A DNA stretch of 50,665 nucleotides from DASYUM01 sp036001225 (GTDB taxonomy: Bacteria > Methylomirabilota > Methylomirabilia > Rokubacteriales > DASRDR01): positions 1 to 50,665 of the forward strand of contig DASYUM010000027.1 in the NCBI GenBank assembly GCA_036001225.1. Direction: 5' to 3'. How positions within the stretch are numbered: position 1 is the first letter of the stretch; each line of letters opens with the position of its first letter. Positions 39,508 through 47,087 of the stretch are shown piece by piece. A model generated the notes under the pieces. It was not told the DNA's origin and did not search any database. It worked only from the letters and a program-made list of their open reading frames with translations. Position numbers and translations under genes: made by a program.

Positions 39508-39809
39508 TCCAGGTCGATGGGGCGCGGCCCCGGGTCGGGCATGTCCTTGGCGCGCTTGAGGCCGGCCGCGAACTTGCGCGACAGGACCTGATCTTTCGTC
39601 TTCTCGGCCTCGGCCGCGTCCTTGAAGCGGGCCTCCCGCGCTGCTTGCTGGCCGCGCAACGCTTCCATCGCCTTGTCGAGGCTGGAGGCGGGGCCGGTCC
39701 GCGGCGGCGGCGTGTGGGTGAGCACCGCCTTGACCTCGGGGTCCACCGTGAGGACCGACCGGCAGGTGGGGCAGGTCACGTCGAAGGCGGCCGGCTCGTC
39801 CTTGGGCAT
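39504..39809 (-). CDS. small protein with an N-terminal CxxC zinc-ribbon-like knuckle
   Basis: The 101-aa protein starts MPKDEPAAFDVTCPTCRSVL, with one CxxC knuckle. It continues with a Pro-rich linker and a long charged helix (LRGQQAAREARFKDAAEAEK) that may form a coiled coil. Only one cysteine pair is present, so a zinc site would need a dimer. It directly precedes and overlaps the squalene/phytoene synthase gene. Function unknown. Confidence 0.68.
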   Translation of the reverse strand: MPKDEPAAFDVTCPTCRSVLTVDPEVKAVLTHTPPPRTGPASSLDKAMEALRGQQAAREARFKDAAEAEKTKDQVLSRKFAAGLKRAKDMPDPGPRPIDLD

Positions 39810-39852
39810 GCTCTACTCCGTATCATGCGGACGGGCGTGGCGCAAGCATGCC

Positions 39853-40920
39853 TCAGCCCGGCCAGCGCGTGACCGCGCGGCTCACGGCGCGGGAGAAGCA
39901 GCAGTTGGGCACCACCGCCGAGTGCTTCCCCGGCCCGCCCGCCACCATGACCAGGATGTCATCGGGGCTGGAGACGGTGGGGAGCAGCGCCGCGTCATCG
40001 ACACAGGCCATCCAGGCCGGCCAGTCCTGGAGGCCCCACATCCCACCCAACTTGCGGGTGCCGAGCCGCAGCCGCGCATGCTCGTAGAGGTAGCGCTGGA
40101 CGTCGGCGCGGCTGAACCCGTCGGCGGCGATGGTCGCCGCGTGCTCGGGACCGAAGACCACCAGGAGCTGGCTCTGCGTCAGGTACCAGCCGACGTTCGA
40201 GCCGAGGGTGACGGCCGTGTCGGCGACGACGGCGAGGAGGTTGGGCGCCCGCTGGCTCACGTGGTCGTTGACGTTGTGGGGCCCCTCGCCGCCGAACACC
40301 GTCACCACGCTCTCGTCGGCACCGAAGCCGCGACTGACGTGCAGCGGCGCCCAGGGGTTGGCGTCCTCGCGCTCGGCGATCGCGTAGCTGTACTTGGCGG
40401 GGCTGCCCTGGGTGGCCATGTCGCCGGCGCCCGGCCGGGCGCCGCCCAAATTCCACAGGCTGAGCCGGACCGCGCGGCCGAGGGTGGCGTTGGCCGGGTT
40501 GCCGGGACCGAAGAGGCCCGAGCCCGCGTGCATGCCGAGCCGGGCGCCGGCGGGCCCATTGACGATGACGAGCGGCGCGACCGGATGGGTAGTCGCCTGG
40601 ATGCCGTAGAGGTTGAAGGTGGGGTCGAGCATCGCCTCCAGCGCGGCGACCAGGACCGGCAGCGCGGCCGGGCGGCAGCCCGCCATGACGGCGTTGATCG
40701 CCACCTTCTCCACCGTGGCCTCGCCCCACAGCGGGGGGATCTTGCCGACGACGAGCTCCGGCTCGGCGTCGATGCCCGCCAGCATGGCCTCGACGCGGGG
40801 CGGCGTCGGCGGCACGATCGGGAGGCCGTCGGTCCAGTCCTGTTCGAGGAAGTAGGTCTCGACGGCCTCCAGCGAGTCGTCGAGCTCGATGACGCGCGAG
40901 GCGAGGGGAGCCCGGCCCAC
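39853..40920 (-). CDS. conserved protein of unknown function paired with the UGSC selenoprotein
   Basis: The 355-aa soluble protein starts at GTG 40920, 10 nt after the UGSC stop codon. It has the motif EQDWTDGLPIVPPTPPRVEA near the N-terminus, a Gly/Asn-rich middle (GIQATTHPVAPLVIVNGPAG, GPGNPANATLGRAVRLSLWN) and ends with GGPGKHSAVVPNCCFSRAV, with adjacent cysteines. As I recall, proteins of this type are usually encoded next to UGSC-family genes, which suggests the two act together. No cofactor motif is recognised. The two C-terminal cysteines could be a redox partner of the Sec residue. Confidence 0.72.
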   Translation of the reverse strand: MGRAPLASRVIELDDSLEAVETYFLEQDWTDGLPIVPPTPPRVEAMLAGIDAEPELVVGKIPPLWGEATVEKVAINAVMAGCRPAALPVLVAALEAMLDPTFNLYGIQATTHPVAPLVIVNGPAGARLGMHAGSGLFGPGNPANATLGRAVRLSLWNLGGARPGAGDMATQGSPAKYSYAIAEREDANPWAPLHVSRGFGADESVVTVFGGEGPHNVNDHVSQRAPNLLAVVADTAVTLGSNVGWYLTQSQLLVVFGPEHAATIAADGFSRADVQRYLYEHARLRLGTRKLGGMWGLQDWPAWMACVDDAALLPTVSSPDDILVMVAGGPGKHSAVVPNCCFSRAVSRAVTRWPG

Positions 40921-40930
40921 GGCAGTCGGG

Positions 40931-41455
40931 CTAGCGGCCGAGGCGCGCCGCCAACTGGGCGACGGCGGCCGCGGCGCGCGCGGCGACCCGCTCGGGTGGC
41001 TCACCGCCCAGCGGGTGGGGGATGACGAGCAGCGGCAGGCCCTCCATGCCGAGCGTGTGGGCCTCGTGCCGGGCGAGCGCCTCGAAGGCCGTGGTGGTCA
41101 CGACGGCGGCCGGCAGGCCGGCCCGCTCGAGGGTGACGGCGTCGTGGAGACTCCACGACGTGCAGGAGCCTCAGTCGGCGGAGCCGGTGACGACGAGGTC
41201 CACCCCGGCCAGCGCGGCCAGCACCTCGGGCGCGGCCGGGGTGGCGGCGTTCGCCTTTTTCCGGTGGAGTGCGCCGGCGAGCCCGTGGCGCTCGCGAAGA
41301 AGCGCCTCCATCTCCTTCGTGAGGAGCGCGAAGTTCGCCTTGGTGTTGTCGAGGAAGCCGATCGTCTTGCCGGCGAGGTCGGCCGGGAGCGCGAGCGGCG
41401 CACTCTGGCTGACCTTGCTCTCGGCGACCGGACTGAGGACGCGAATGGTGCCCAT
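40931..41455 (-). CDS. UGSC-family selenoprotein
   Basis: Read through TGA (+ strand 41171-41173) as selenocysteine, this gives a 174-aa protein: TIRVLSPVAESKVSQSAPL, AGKTIGFLDNTKANFALLTK, VDLVVTGSAD-U95-GSC-TSWSLHDAV and a C-terminal LPLLVIPHPLGGEPPERVAA. U-G-S-C is the namesake motif of the UGSC family. Frame and length fit; the stop is TAG at 40931. ATG 41455 is preceded by GGAGG and by a perfect TATAAT (+ strand 41489-41494). The bacterial SECIS follows the UGA. The fold resembles an alpha/beta redox or transfer protein; its function is unknown. It is cotranscribed with the partner gene downstream. Confidence 0.92.
41140..41160 (-). promoter_or_regulatory. bacterial SECIS element of the UGSC selenoprotein
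   Basis: On the minus strand CGTCGTGGA and TCCACGACG form a perfect 9-bp stem with loop GTC. The loop starts 20 nt after the UGA and has G as its first base. This is the cleanest of the three SECIS hairpins. Confidence 0.88.
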
Positions 41456-41488
41456 GATTGCCTCCGGGGTTGGGATGGCCCGCGGCCC

Positions 41489-41494
41489 ATTATA
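41489..41494 (-). promoter_or_regulatory. -10 box of the UGSC operon
   Basis: A perfect TATAAT on the minus strand, 33 nt before the UGSC ATG, sits at the centre of the inverted repeat GGCCC-ATTATA-GGGCC. That symmetry could be an operator. No TTGACA-like box is visible at 16-18 nt, so the promoter may need an activator. Confidence 0.5.
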
Positions 41495-41553
41495 GGGCCT
41501 TCCGACTGGTCGGCGCCGCGGGGTGCCGCCAGACGGAGATCGGCCCGGGCCTC

Positions 41554-41943
41554 TCAGCGGGCGGGGTCGAGGTGGACCGCCACCGCCCGCGCCGGCTGGT
41601 CGCTCCGGTTCCGCACGTTGTGCTCCTCGCGCGGCGGCTTCCAGTAGGCCTGGCCCGCCTTGAGCATCCGGGTGCGGCCGTCGGCGAAGATCTCCTCCAG
41701 CTCCCCCTCCAGCATCACGAACACGACGGGACCCGGATGCGTGTGGCGGGTGGTCTCGGCCCCGGGCTCCCAGTGATCCATGTTGGCCCGCACGTGGGTC
41801 CGGCGCGGGATCTGGTCGGTGGTCACCTCCAGGATCGTGTCGCCCCACATGCGCGGCTTCGCCTGGGCCCGCACGTGCTCGGCGGCGAGACCGGCGGCGA
41901 AGGCGGAGAGCAGAGCGGCCAGGAAGACGAGGCGAGCGGGCAT
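41554..41943 (-). CDS. exported cupin-domain protein
   Basis: The 129-aa protein has a signal peptide (RLVFLAALLSAFAAGLAAEH) and one cupin barrel. Metal-binding histidines are in TTRHTHPGPVVFVMLEGELE and in the second motif near PPREEHNVRNRSDQPARAVA. It binds a metal and perhaps a small acid or sugar in the periplasm. AAGGAGG precedes the ATG. Function not assigned. Confidence 0.8.
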   Translation of the reverse strand: MPARLVFLAALLSAFAAGLAAEHVRAQAKPRMWGDTILEVTTDQIPRRTHVRANMDHWEPGAETTRHTHPGPVVFVMLEGELEEIFADGRTRMLKAGQAYWKPPREEHNVRNRSDQPARAVAVHLDPAR

Positions 41944-41965
41944 CGTGTCCTCCTTGAAGTCGGGG

Positions 41966-42319
41966 TCAGGCCGCGCGGCGCCGGCCGCGCCGTCGGGCGG
42001 GCTCGATGAGGATCAATCGGGCGTTGGTGGGGACCGGCAGCGCGGGCGGGATGGCCTTCTGGAGGCGGAACCCGTCGAGCGGGCCCGTGCGGGTTTCGCT
42101 CAGGCGACATGCCTCTGCAGCCGCACCGGGCCGCCACGCTCGCACATGACCGCCAACGTCACGGAGGTCCGCTCCGAGCGCGGGCTTTGCCCGCGCAGCC
42201 TTGACCCGGGGGTTCGCAAAAGGGGGGCAGAGCCCCCTTTGACTCAGCGCCGTCGCCACGGGACCCGCGATGATCGCCGAGAGATCGACGACCCGGAGCC
42301 CCGCGAGGGGACCCGTCAC
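41966..42319 (-). pseudogene. CaiB/BaiF CoA-transferase gene truncated at a composite repeat
   Basis: The first 27 codons (TGPLAGLRVVDLSAIIAGPV) are the N-terminus of a CaiB/BaiF-type CoA transferase, normally about 400 aa. At about 42240 the frame runs into the composite hairpin element. It then reads through unrelated sequence (PLDGFRLQKAIPPALPVPTN) that looks like the C-terminal end of a different protein, to a stop at 41966. The rest of the transferase is missing. The element, or a recombination at it, probably joined two broken genes. Confidence 0.6.
42171..42241 (+). repeat. composite double-hairpin element, copy 3
   Basis: Hairpin A is GCGCGGGC-TTT-GCCCGCGC (42178-42196), preceded by GCTCCGA. 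Hairpin B is AGGGGGGC-AGA-GCCCCCTTT (about 42220-42240). Order and orientation match the other copies. No flanking direct repeat is evident here. Confidence 0.6.
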
Positions 42320-42340
42320 GCGCGCGCTACGCGCCCCGGC

Positions 42341-43210
42341 TCAGGCTTTGAGGTACTTCTGGAACCAGGCGAGGCACTTGCCCCAGGCGTCTTTGGCCGC
42401 CTCGGGCTTGTAGCTCGGCCGGTAGTCGGCGAGGAAGCCGTGGGGGGCGTCCGGGTAGACCATCTTCTCTACCGGCCGCCCGGCCGCCTTCAAGGCCGCC
42501 TCTTCCTTGTCCACGTCGGCGACCGGGATCCCCCGGTCGGCCCCTCCGTAGAGCAAGAGCACGGGACACGGGATCTCGGCCGCCACGTCCAGCGCCGCGA
42601 TCGGCTTGGGGTCGTCCTTCTGGGCCCGGGCCGGCGGCCCGTACCAGGCGACGGCGGCCTTGGTGTCCTTGTAGAAGGCGGGGAAGGTGAGGGTCATCTG
42701 CCCGCCCCAGCAGAAGCCGGTGACGCCGATCCGGTCGGCCCGGGCCGCCGGTTGCTTGCGCGCGTACTCGGCGCCGGCGCGCAGATCGCCGACGATCCGC
42801 TTGAGGGGCGCGTTGAAGACGGTGTTCATGACCTTGTCCATGTCGGTGACCTGAGCCAGCCCGCCCTCGCGCGAGAACAGCTCCGGCGCCACCGCGTAGT
42901 AGCCCTCTTTCCCGAAGCGCCGCGTGACGTCGCGGATCCACTCGTGGAGGCCCCAGACCTCGGAGATCACCAGCACCACCGGGTACTCGCCCGCCTGATT
43001 GGGATAGGCCTCGTAGACCGGGATCGGCGTGCCGTCGGCTCCCGCCACGTTCACGGTCCCCGCCACCAGCCCCTGGTCGTCGGTCTTGATCGCCTGGGCC
43101 GGGAGCGGGTTGGCGGCCAGCGCGTAGCCCCCGGCCGCGGCGAGGGCGGCCAGCGCGTCGCGGCGGGTCAGCGCGAGGGGACTCTTGGCGCCGGGCTCGG
43201 TCGTGTCCAT
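42341..43210 (-). CDS. exported dienelactone-hydrolase-family enzyme
   Basis: The 289-aa alpha/beta hydrolase has an N-terminal twin-arginine-type signal (LTRRDALAALAAAGGYALAA). The catalytic triad is of the dienelactone-hydrolase type: nucleophile Cys in GVTGFCWGGQMTLTFP, Asp in LLLYGGADRGIPV and His in YPDAPHGFLADYRPSYK. It hydrolyses lactone or ester bonds in the periplasm; the true substrate is unknown. AGGAGG lies 5 nt before the ATG. Confidence 0.88.
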   Translation of the reverse strand: MDTTEPGAKSPLALTRRDALAALAAAGGYALAANPLPAQAIKTDDQGLVAGTVNVAGADGTPIPVYEAYPNQAGEYPVVLVISEVWGLHEWIRDVTRRFGKEGYYAVAPELFSREGGLAQVTDMDKVMNTVFNAPLKRIVGDLRAGAEYARKQPAARADRIGVTGFCWGGQMTLTFPAFYKDTKAAVAWYGPPARAQKDDPKPIAALDVAAEIPCPVLLLYGGADRGIPVADVDKEEAALKAAGRPVEKMVYPDAPHGFLADYRPSYKPEAAKDAWGKCLAWFQKYLKA

Positions 43211-43310
43211 GGGTGCCTCCTGGTCGGGGTGAGAGATCGGGCGGGCCGGTAGCCCCTTCCTACCTACCAGACGGCGCGGGCACGGTCAAGCGGGGCAGAG
43301 GGAACGCGCG

Positions 43311-43324
43311 ATTCGCGCTATGCT
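43311..43324 (+). promoter_or_regulatory. near-leaderless promoter of the nuclease gene
   Basis: The 11-mer ATTCGCGCTAT (43311-43321) contains the -10 box TATGCT (43319-43324), ending 6 nt before the ATG. The same 11-mer at the same distance precedes the ParB-like gene at 45730 on the other strand. No TTGACA box is visible. Confidence 0.45.
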
Positions 43325-43330
43325 GGGGCG

Positions 43331-44305
43331 ATGGCCGAGCTGGCCAATGTCTTCTCGTGGTCGCGGTCGCGCGGCGTCATGTTCGAGGAGTGCCGCCGCA
43401 AGTACTTCTATCACTACTACGGCGCCTGGGGTGGCTGGGCCGCCGACGCCCCCGCCGACGTGCGCCGGCTCTACGTCCTCAAGCAGCTCACCGGCCGCCA
43501 GGGCTGGGCCGGCCGGGTAGTCCACGAGGCGATCGAGATGGCCCTCAAGGTGCTCCACGCCGGCCGCGACCTGCCCGAGGCCTGGCTCCTCGACGAGACC
43601 GTGCGGCGGATGCGCCAGGAATGGCTCTTCTCCCGGCACGGCCGCTACCGCGAGACGCCGAAGGGGCCGCTGGCGCTCTTCGAGCACGAGTACGGGATCG
43701 ACGTGCCGGCGCGCACCTGGCAAGTCCTGCGCGACCACGTTCTCCGCTGCCTGCGCAATTTCCACCGGCTTCCCCTGCTCGCCGAGATCCGCCGGACGCC
43801 ACCCGAGCGCTGGATCCTGATCGAGGACATCCGGGCGTTCGACTTCGAGGGGACGCCGGTCTACGCGGCGCCCGACTTCGGCTACTGGACGACCGATGAT
43901 CGGCTGGCCCTGGTGGACTGGAAGACGGGAGCGCCCGACCCGGAGGAGACCGCCCTCCAGCTCGGCTGCTACGCGCTCTACGCTCGCGACATCCTGGAGA
44001 CGCCCCCCGAACGCGTGGACCTCTTCGAGGTGAATCTCCGGGAGAGCGCCGTCACCGTGCACCCGTGGGACGTGGCCCGGGTGGAGGCGATGCGCGCGCG
44101 GCTGCGGCTGTCCATCCGGGCCATGAAGGCCTGGCTCCGCGATCCCGACACGAATGGAGCGATGCTCGACGACTTCGAGCGGACCGAGGAGCTGCGAATC
44201 TGCCGCTGGTGCAACTTCCGGGCGGTCTGTCGCCCGGAGTTCGGGACGGATTCCCGGCCGGAAGCCGCCGATTCGCCGCTTCCGACCGGGGATCCCGCCG
44301 GGTAG
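43331..44305 (+). CDS. PD-(D/E)XK (RecB/AddB-type) nuclease with 4Fe-4S cysteines
   Basis: The 324-aa protein is a stand-alone nuclease of the PDDEXK_1 type. The catalytic core is in VYAAPDFGYWTTDD and LALVDWKTGAPDPEETALQL (D...D-x-K), followed by Q/Y motif CYALYARDIL. One cysteine near the N-terminus (MFEECRRKYFYHY) and three at the C-terminus (ICRWCNFRAVCRPEF) match the iron-sulfur cradle of AddB-type nucleases. Its role in DNA repair or other processing is not shown. It has no ribosome-binding site and lies 6 nt after a -10-like TATGCT. Confidence 0.85.
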   Translation: MAELANVFSWSRSRGVMFEECRRKYFYHYYGAWGGWAADAPADVRRLYVLKQLTGRQGWAGRVVHEAIEMALKVLHAGRDLPEAWLLDETVRRMRQEWLFSRHGRYRETPKGPLALFEHEYGIDVPARTWQVLRDHVLRCLRNFHRLPLLAEIRRTPPERWILIEDIRAFDFEGTPVYAAPDFGYWTTDDRLALVDWKTGAPDPEETALQLGCYALYARDILETPPERVDLFEVNLRESAVTVHPWDVARVEAMRARLRLSIRAMKAWLRDPDTNGAMLDDFERTEELRICRWCNFRAVCRPEFGTDSRPEAADSPLPTGDPAG

Positions 44306-44435
44306 TGCCGTTCCAACGAATTGGAGCGAATCGGACGACGACCGAGGACGACGCTAGGCGAAGTTAATTGGACCCGCACTAGCTCAGGGCCCGGTGCGCC
44401 CAAGGTCTTCCGCGCGGCCGGGCGACCGAGGTGGC

Positions 44436-44756
44436 TCAGCGGGGGCGCCAGTGTCCCTGGATCCACACGTAGCCGCCGGCGCGGGCGGGGGCCCAGTAGC
44501 CAGGCACCCAGACATACCCCGCCTGGGCGGGGACCGCCCAGTGACCGGCAACCCAGACGTAGCCCCATCGGGGTCCGCGCCAGCTCCAGTGACCCGGGAT
44601 CCAGACGTAACCCGGCCCGGGCGTCGGCGGCGGGGCCTCGAGCTGAGGCGCGGGCGCCGGCGGCGGCGCCTGGACAACGGGCTCCGGGGCGACGTAGCAC
44701 GCGGCGAGTAGCCAGGCCGCGGCCACCAGTCCGAGCGGGATCCAGCGCTGTGCCAT
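44436..44756 (-). CDS. YXWGXW-repeat lipoprotein
   Basis: The 106-aa lipoprotein has the lipobox LVAAAWLLAAC near residue 20 and a Pro-rich spacer. Four degenerate repeats of the type G-Y-V-W-(I/V)-x-G-(H/Y)-W follow, each about 20 residues (YVWIPGHWSW, YVWVAGHWAV, YVWVPGYWAP, YVWIQGHWRP). ATG 44756 gives the lipoprotein signal; a start 12 codons upstream would spoil it. Such YXWGXW proteins are surface or periplasmic and of unknown function. Confidence 0.8.
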   Translation of the reverse strand: MAQRWIPLGLVAAAWLLAACYVAPEPVVQAPPPAPAPQLEAPPPTPGPGYVWIPGHWSWRGPRWGYVWVAGHWAVPAQAGYVWVPGYWAPARAGGYVWIQGHWRPR

Positions 44757-44818
44757 GGTGAGGCCTCCGATGACCGAGGGTCTTCTGACCACGTCGACGG
44801 GACGGCCGGACGGGCTTT

Positions 44819-45730
44819 TCAGGACGCAGGTGCCGCGAAGACCGCCGAGCGCGCGACCTCGTCGTAGCGGACCTTCGCCGGGTCGAACTTCTCGAGATTT
44901 TCCTGGAGGCGCTCGAAGGTCTGGTCGAAGGAGGGCAAGGTCTTGCGGGCGCGGCCCAGCGGGGTCGTCCGAGCCAGGACGTAGTTCTTGACGTAGGGGT
45001 GGTTGATGCCGCGCTTCTTGATCTTGGCCACCACGTCGGTCAGCACGTCGTCGGCAGCCTGGACCAGCGCGGCCCGGCGCTCGCGCTCGGCGTAGGCCTT
45101 GCCGAGCGGCTGCTTGAGGAACTTGTCCACCCGCCGCAGGATGGGCGCGAAGGCGCCGCCGGCAAAGCGCGGCTTGCCCTCGTAGAGGAGGCCGAGGGTG
45201 ATGAAGTATGGCGCTTCGAACTGGAAGGCGTAATCCTCCTCGCTCGCCTTGCCGTCACCCTCCTCCATGAGCCCGCGATACATCCGGATGACCTCGAGCG
45301 ACTTCTCCTTGACGTTGTGGGCCTTCTCGGTGTTCAGGGCGAGGATCTGGTATGAGACCTCGGCCTCCGGGATGAGGATCGCCGGGATGTACTCCGCCTT
45401 CAGCTTGACGGCCGCCTCCCGCCGGTGGTTGCCGTTCGGGGTCCAGTAGGCGCCGGGACCGGTCGAGACCGCCACGATGGGGTCCACGAAGCGGCCGAGC
45501 TTCCTCATGACCTCGGTCAGGCGCTTGACGTGGGGCTTGGAGAGGTCGCGCTGGTAGGGCGTGCCCTGAACCTTGTCCAGGGGCAGCAGGACGAAGAGCT
45601 GCCAGGCTTCCTTGAGCGGCTCCTGATAGCAGGCGAGGACCTGGCCGCCATCGCGCTCGACCTGCTCGGCGAGCTGGACCACCGGCCGCGGCGGGGTGGC
45701 GTCCTCGGGGAAGACCGCCCATCGAGCCAT
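44819..45730 (-). CDS. ParB/Srx-fold nuclease-like protein
   Basis: The 303-aa protein has a ParB-type N-terminal fold (PLDKVQGTPYQRDLSKPHVK, then VDPIVAVSTGPGAYWTPNGN and HRREAAVKLKAEYIPAILI). It continues with a helical domain (NTEKAHNVKEKSLEVIRMYR) of the kind found in stand-alone ParB-like proteins rather than chromosome-partition ParB. Function unknown. ATG 45730 is chosen for its position 7 nt after a TATAGT box; a GTG 24 nt upstream is also open. Confidence 0.8.
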   Translation of the reverse strand: MARWAVFPEDATPPRPVVQLAEQVERDGGQVLACYQEPLKEAWQLFVLLPLDKVQGTPYQRDLSKPHVKRLTEVMRKLGRFVDPIVAVSTGPGAYWTPNGNHRREAAVKLKAEYIPAILIPEAEVSYQILALNTEKAHNVKEKSLEVIRMYRGLMEEGDGKASEEDYAFQFEAPYFITLGLLYEGKPRFAGGAFAPILRRVDKFLKQPLGKAYAERERRAALVQAADDVLTDVVAKIKKRGINHPYVKNYVLARTTPLGRARKTLPSFDQTFERLQENLEKFDPAKVRYDEVARSAVFAAPAS

Positions 45731-45737
45731 CGGCCGC

Positions 45738-45751
45738 ACTATAGCGCGAAT
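45738..45751 (-). promoter_or_regulatory. near-leaderless promoter of the ParB-like gene
   Basis: On the minus strand ATTCGCGCTAT (45741-45751) runs into the -10 box TATAGT (45738-45743), which ends 7 nt before ATG 45730. The 11-mer is identical to the one before the nuclease gene. Confidence 0.45.
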
Positions 45752-45845
45752 CACGCCCGGCCGGCGAACCGCCGGGGCTCACAGCCACCGTCGGATCGTC
45801 GCTGGCAATGACCGTCGGCATGGTCCGGGCCCGGCCCGGGCCGGA

Positions 45846-46505
45846 TCACAGCGCGGCCAGCTCCGGCCAGGACACGCCGGCGAAGTCGGGCACCACGCGG
45901 AGCGCGCCGGCCGCCGTGAGCTCGGCCGCCGGGTAGGCGGTCGTGACCCCGACGACCGCCATGCCGGCCCGCCGGGCCGCCTCCACGCCGACCAGCGCGT
46001 CCTCGAAGACCAGGCAGGCTCCGGGCGGCACGCCGAGCCTCGTCGCGGCGATGTGGTAGACCTCGGGGTCAGGCTTGCCGCGGTGGACATCGGCGGCGGT
46101 GACGCGCACCGCCAAGACCTCGGCGAGCCCGAGGGTCTCGAGGATCGCGGCGGCGCTCTCGCGCACCGCCGAGGTGGCCAGCGCCTGCGGGACACCGGCC
46201 GCGCTCAGCCCGCGCACGAAGGCCACGACGCCGGGGAGCGGAGCCAGGCGGCCGTCGGCCAGGTCATGGTAGAGGGCGATGCGCCGGCGCGCCAGCCGGG
46301 CCAGCTCCTCGCCGTCGAGGGCTCGGCCGAGGAGCCGGGGCAGCGCCTCCGTCACTGGACGACCGATGCACAGGCGCCAGAACTCCGGGTCGGTCAGCGG
46401 CACGCCTTCCTCGCGGCAGAGGCGCCGCCAGGCCTCGCGGTGGAAGGGGCTGTTGTCCACCAGCACGCCGTCCAGGTCGAAGATGACGGCGCGTCGCGCG
46501 CTCAC
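45846..46505 (-). CDS. HAD-superfamily phosphatase (phosphoglucomutase/phosphatase-like)
   Basis: The 219-aa protein has the four HAD motifs: VIFDLDGVLVDNSPFHREAW (nucleophile Asp), ALATSAVRESAAAILETLG, VHRGKPDPEVYHIAATRLG (Lys) and CLVFEDALVGVEAARRAGMA (acidic pair), with a helical cap between I and II. It hydrolyses or isomerises a small phosphate ester, possibly a hexose phosphate. The sequence does not separate mutase from phosphatase. GTG 46505 overlaps the preceding stop codon by 4 bases. Confidence 0.87.
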   Translation of the reverse strand: MSARRAVIFDLDGVLVDNSPFHREAWRRLCREEGVPLTDPEFWRLCIGRPVTEALPRLLGRALDGEELARLARRRIALYHDLADGRLAPLPGVVAFVRGLSAAGVPQALATSAVRESAAAILETLGLAEVLAVRVTAADVHRGKPDPEVYHIAATRLGVPPGACLVFEDALVGVEAARRAGMAVVGVTTAYPAAELTAAGALRVVPDFAGVSWPELAAL

Positions 46506-47086
46506 GGCGGGGCCGGCCCGTGGCCGTTGCCGCGGACGAGCTGCTGCTCCATCCGGGCGAGATTCTGTCGCACGCCGTCGAGGCGGGGATGGAGGGCGAG
46601 CGCGCGGCGGAAGCAGCGGGCGGCCTCTGCGTACTGGCCGAGGGCGACGTGGCAGAGCCCCTGGCCGGACAGCGCGCCGAAGTGATACGGGTTGCGGCGG
46701 ACCACCTCCTCGCAGTCGGCGATGGCCGAGGCATAGTGCTCGGCCAGGTAGCGGGCGGTGGCGCGCTTGTTCCAGCCCTCGGCGAAGGCCGGCGCCGTCT
46801 CGATCACGCGGCTGAACGCGCTGACCGCGCCGAGCCAGTCCTGTCGCTCCATGGCGCGGATCCCCTCGGCGAACAGGGCGTCCACGGCCGGGTCTCCGGC
46901 GCGGCACCAGATGCGCCACAGGGTCGCCTCGGCGACCGCGGCGACGTCGGCGTCGGGGTCGTGAAGGCAGGCGGCGACGGGCGCGGTGGCGCGGGCATCC
47001 GCCTGATCGCCGATTACCTGGAGGGCCGCCCGCCGCTCGGTCGAGGAGCCGGTCCCCAGGCGCGCCAGCGCGTCGTCGAGCCTCAC
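46502..47086 (-). CDS. HEAT/TPR-repeat protein
   Basis: The 194-aa helical repeat protein begins with a HEAT-like pair (STERRAALQVIGDQADARAT, DADVAAVAEATLWRI). About three TPR units follow (AMERQDWLGAVSAFSRVIE, KRATARYLAEHYASAIADCE, GALSGQGLCHVALGQYAEAA). It is a likely scaffold for protein interaction, cotranscribed with the HAD phosphatase (GTGA overlap). No enzymatic motif. Confidence 0.82.
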   Translation of the reverse strand: MRLDDALARLGTGSSTERRAALQVIGDQADARATAPVAACLHDPDADVAAVAEATLWRIWCRAGDPAVDALFAEGIRAMERQDWLGAVSAFSRVIETAPAFAEGWNKRATARYLAEHYASAIADCEEVVRRNPYHFGALSGQGLCHVALGQYAEAARCFRRALALHPRLDGVRQNLARMEQQLVRGNGHGPAPP

Positions 47087-47087
47087 G

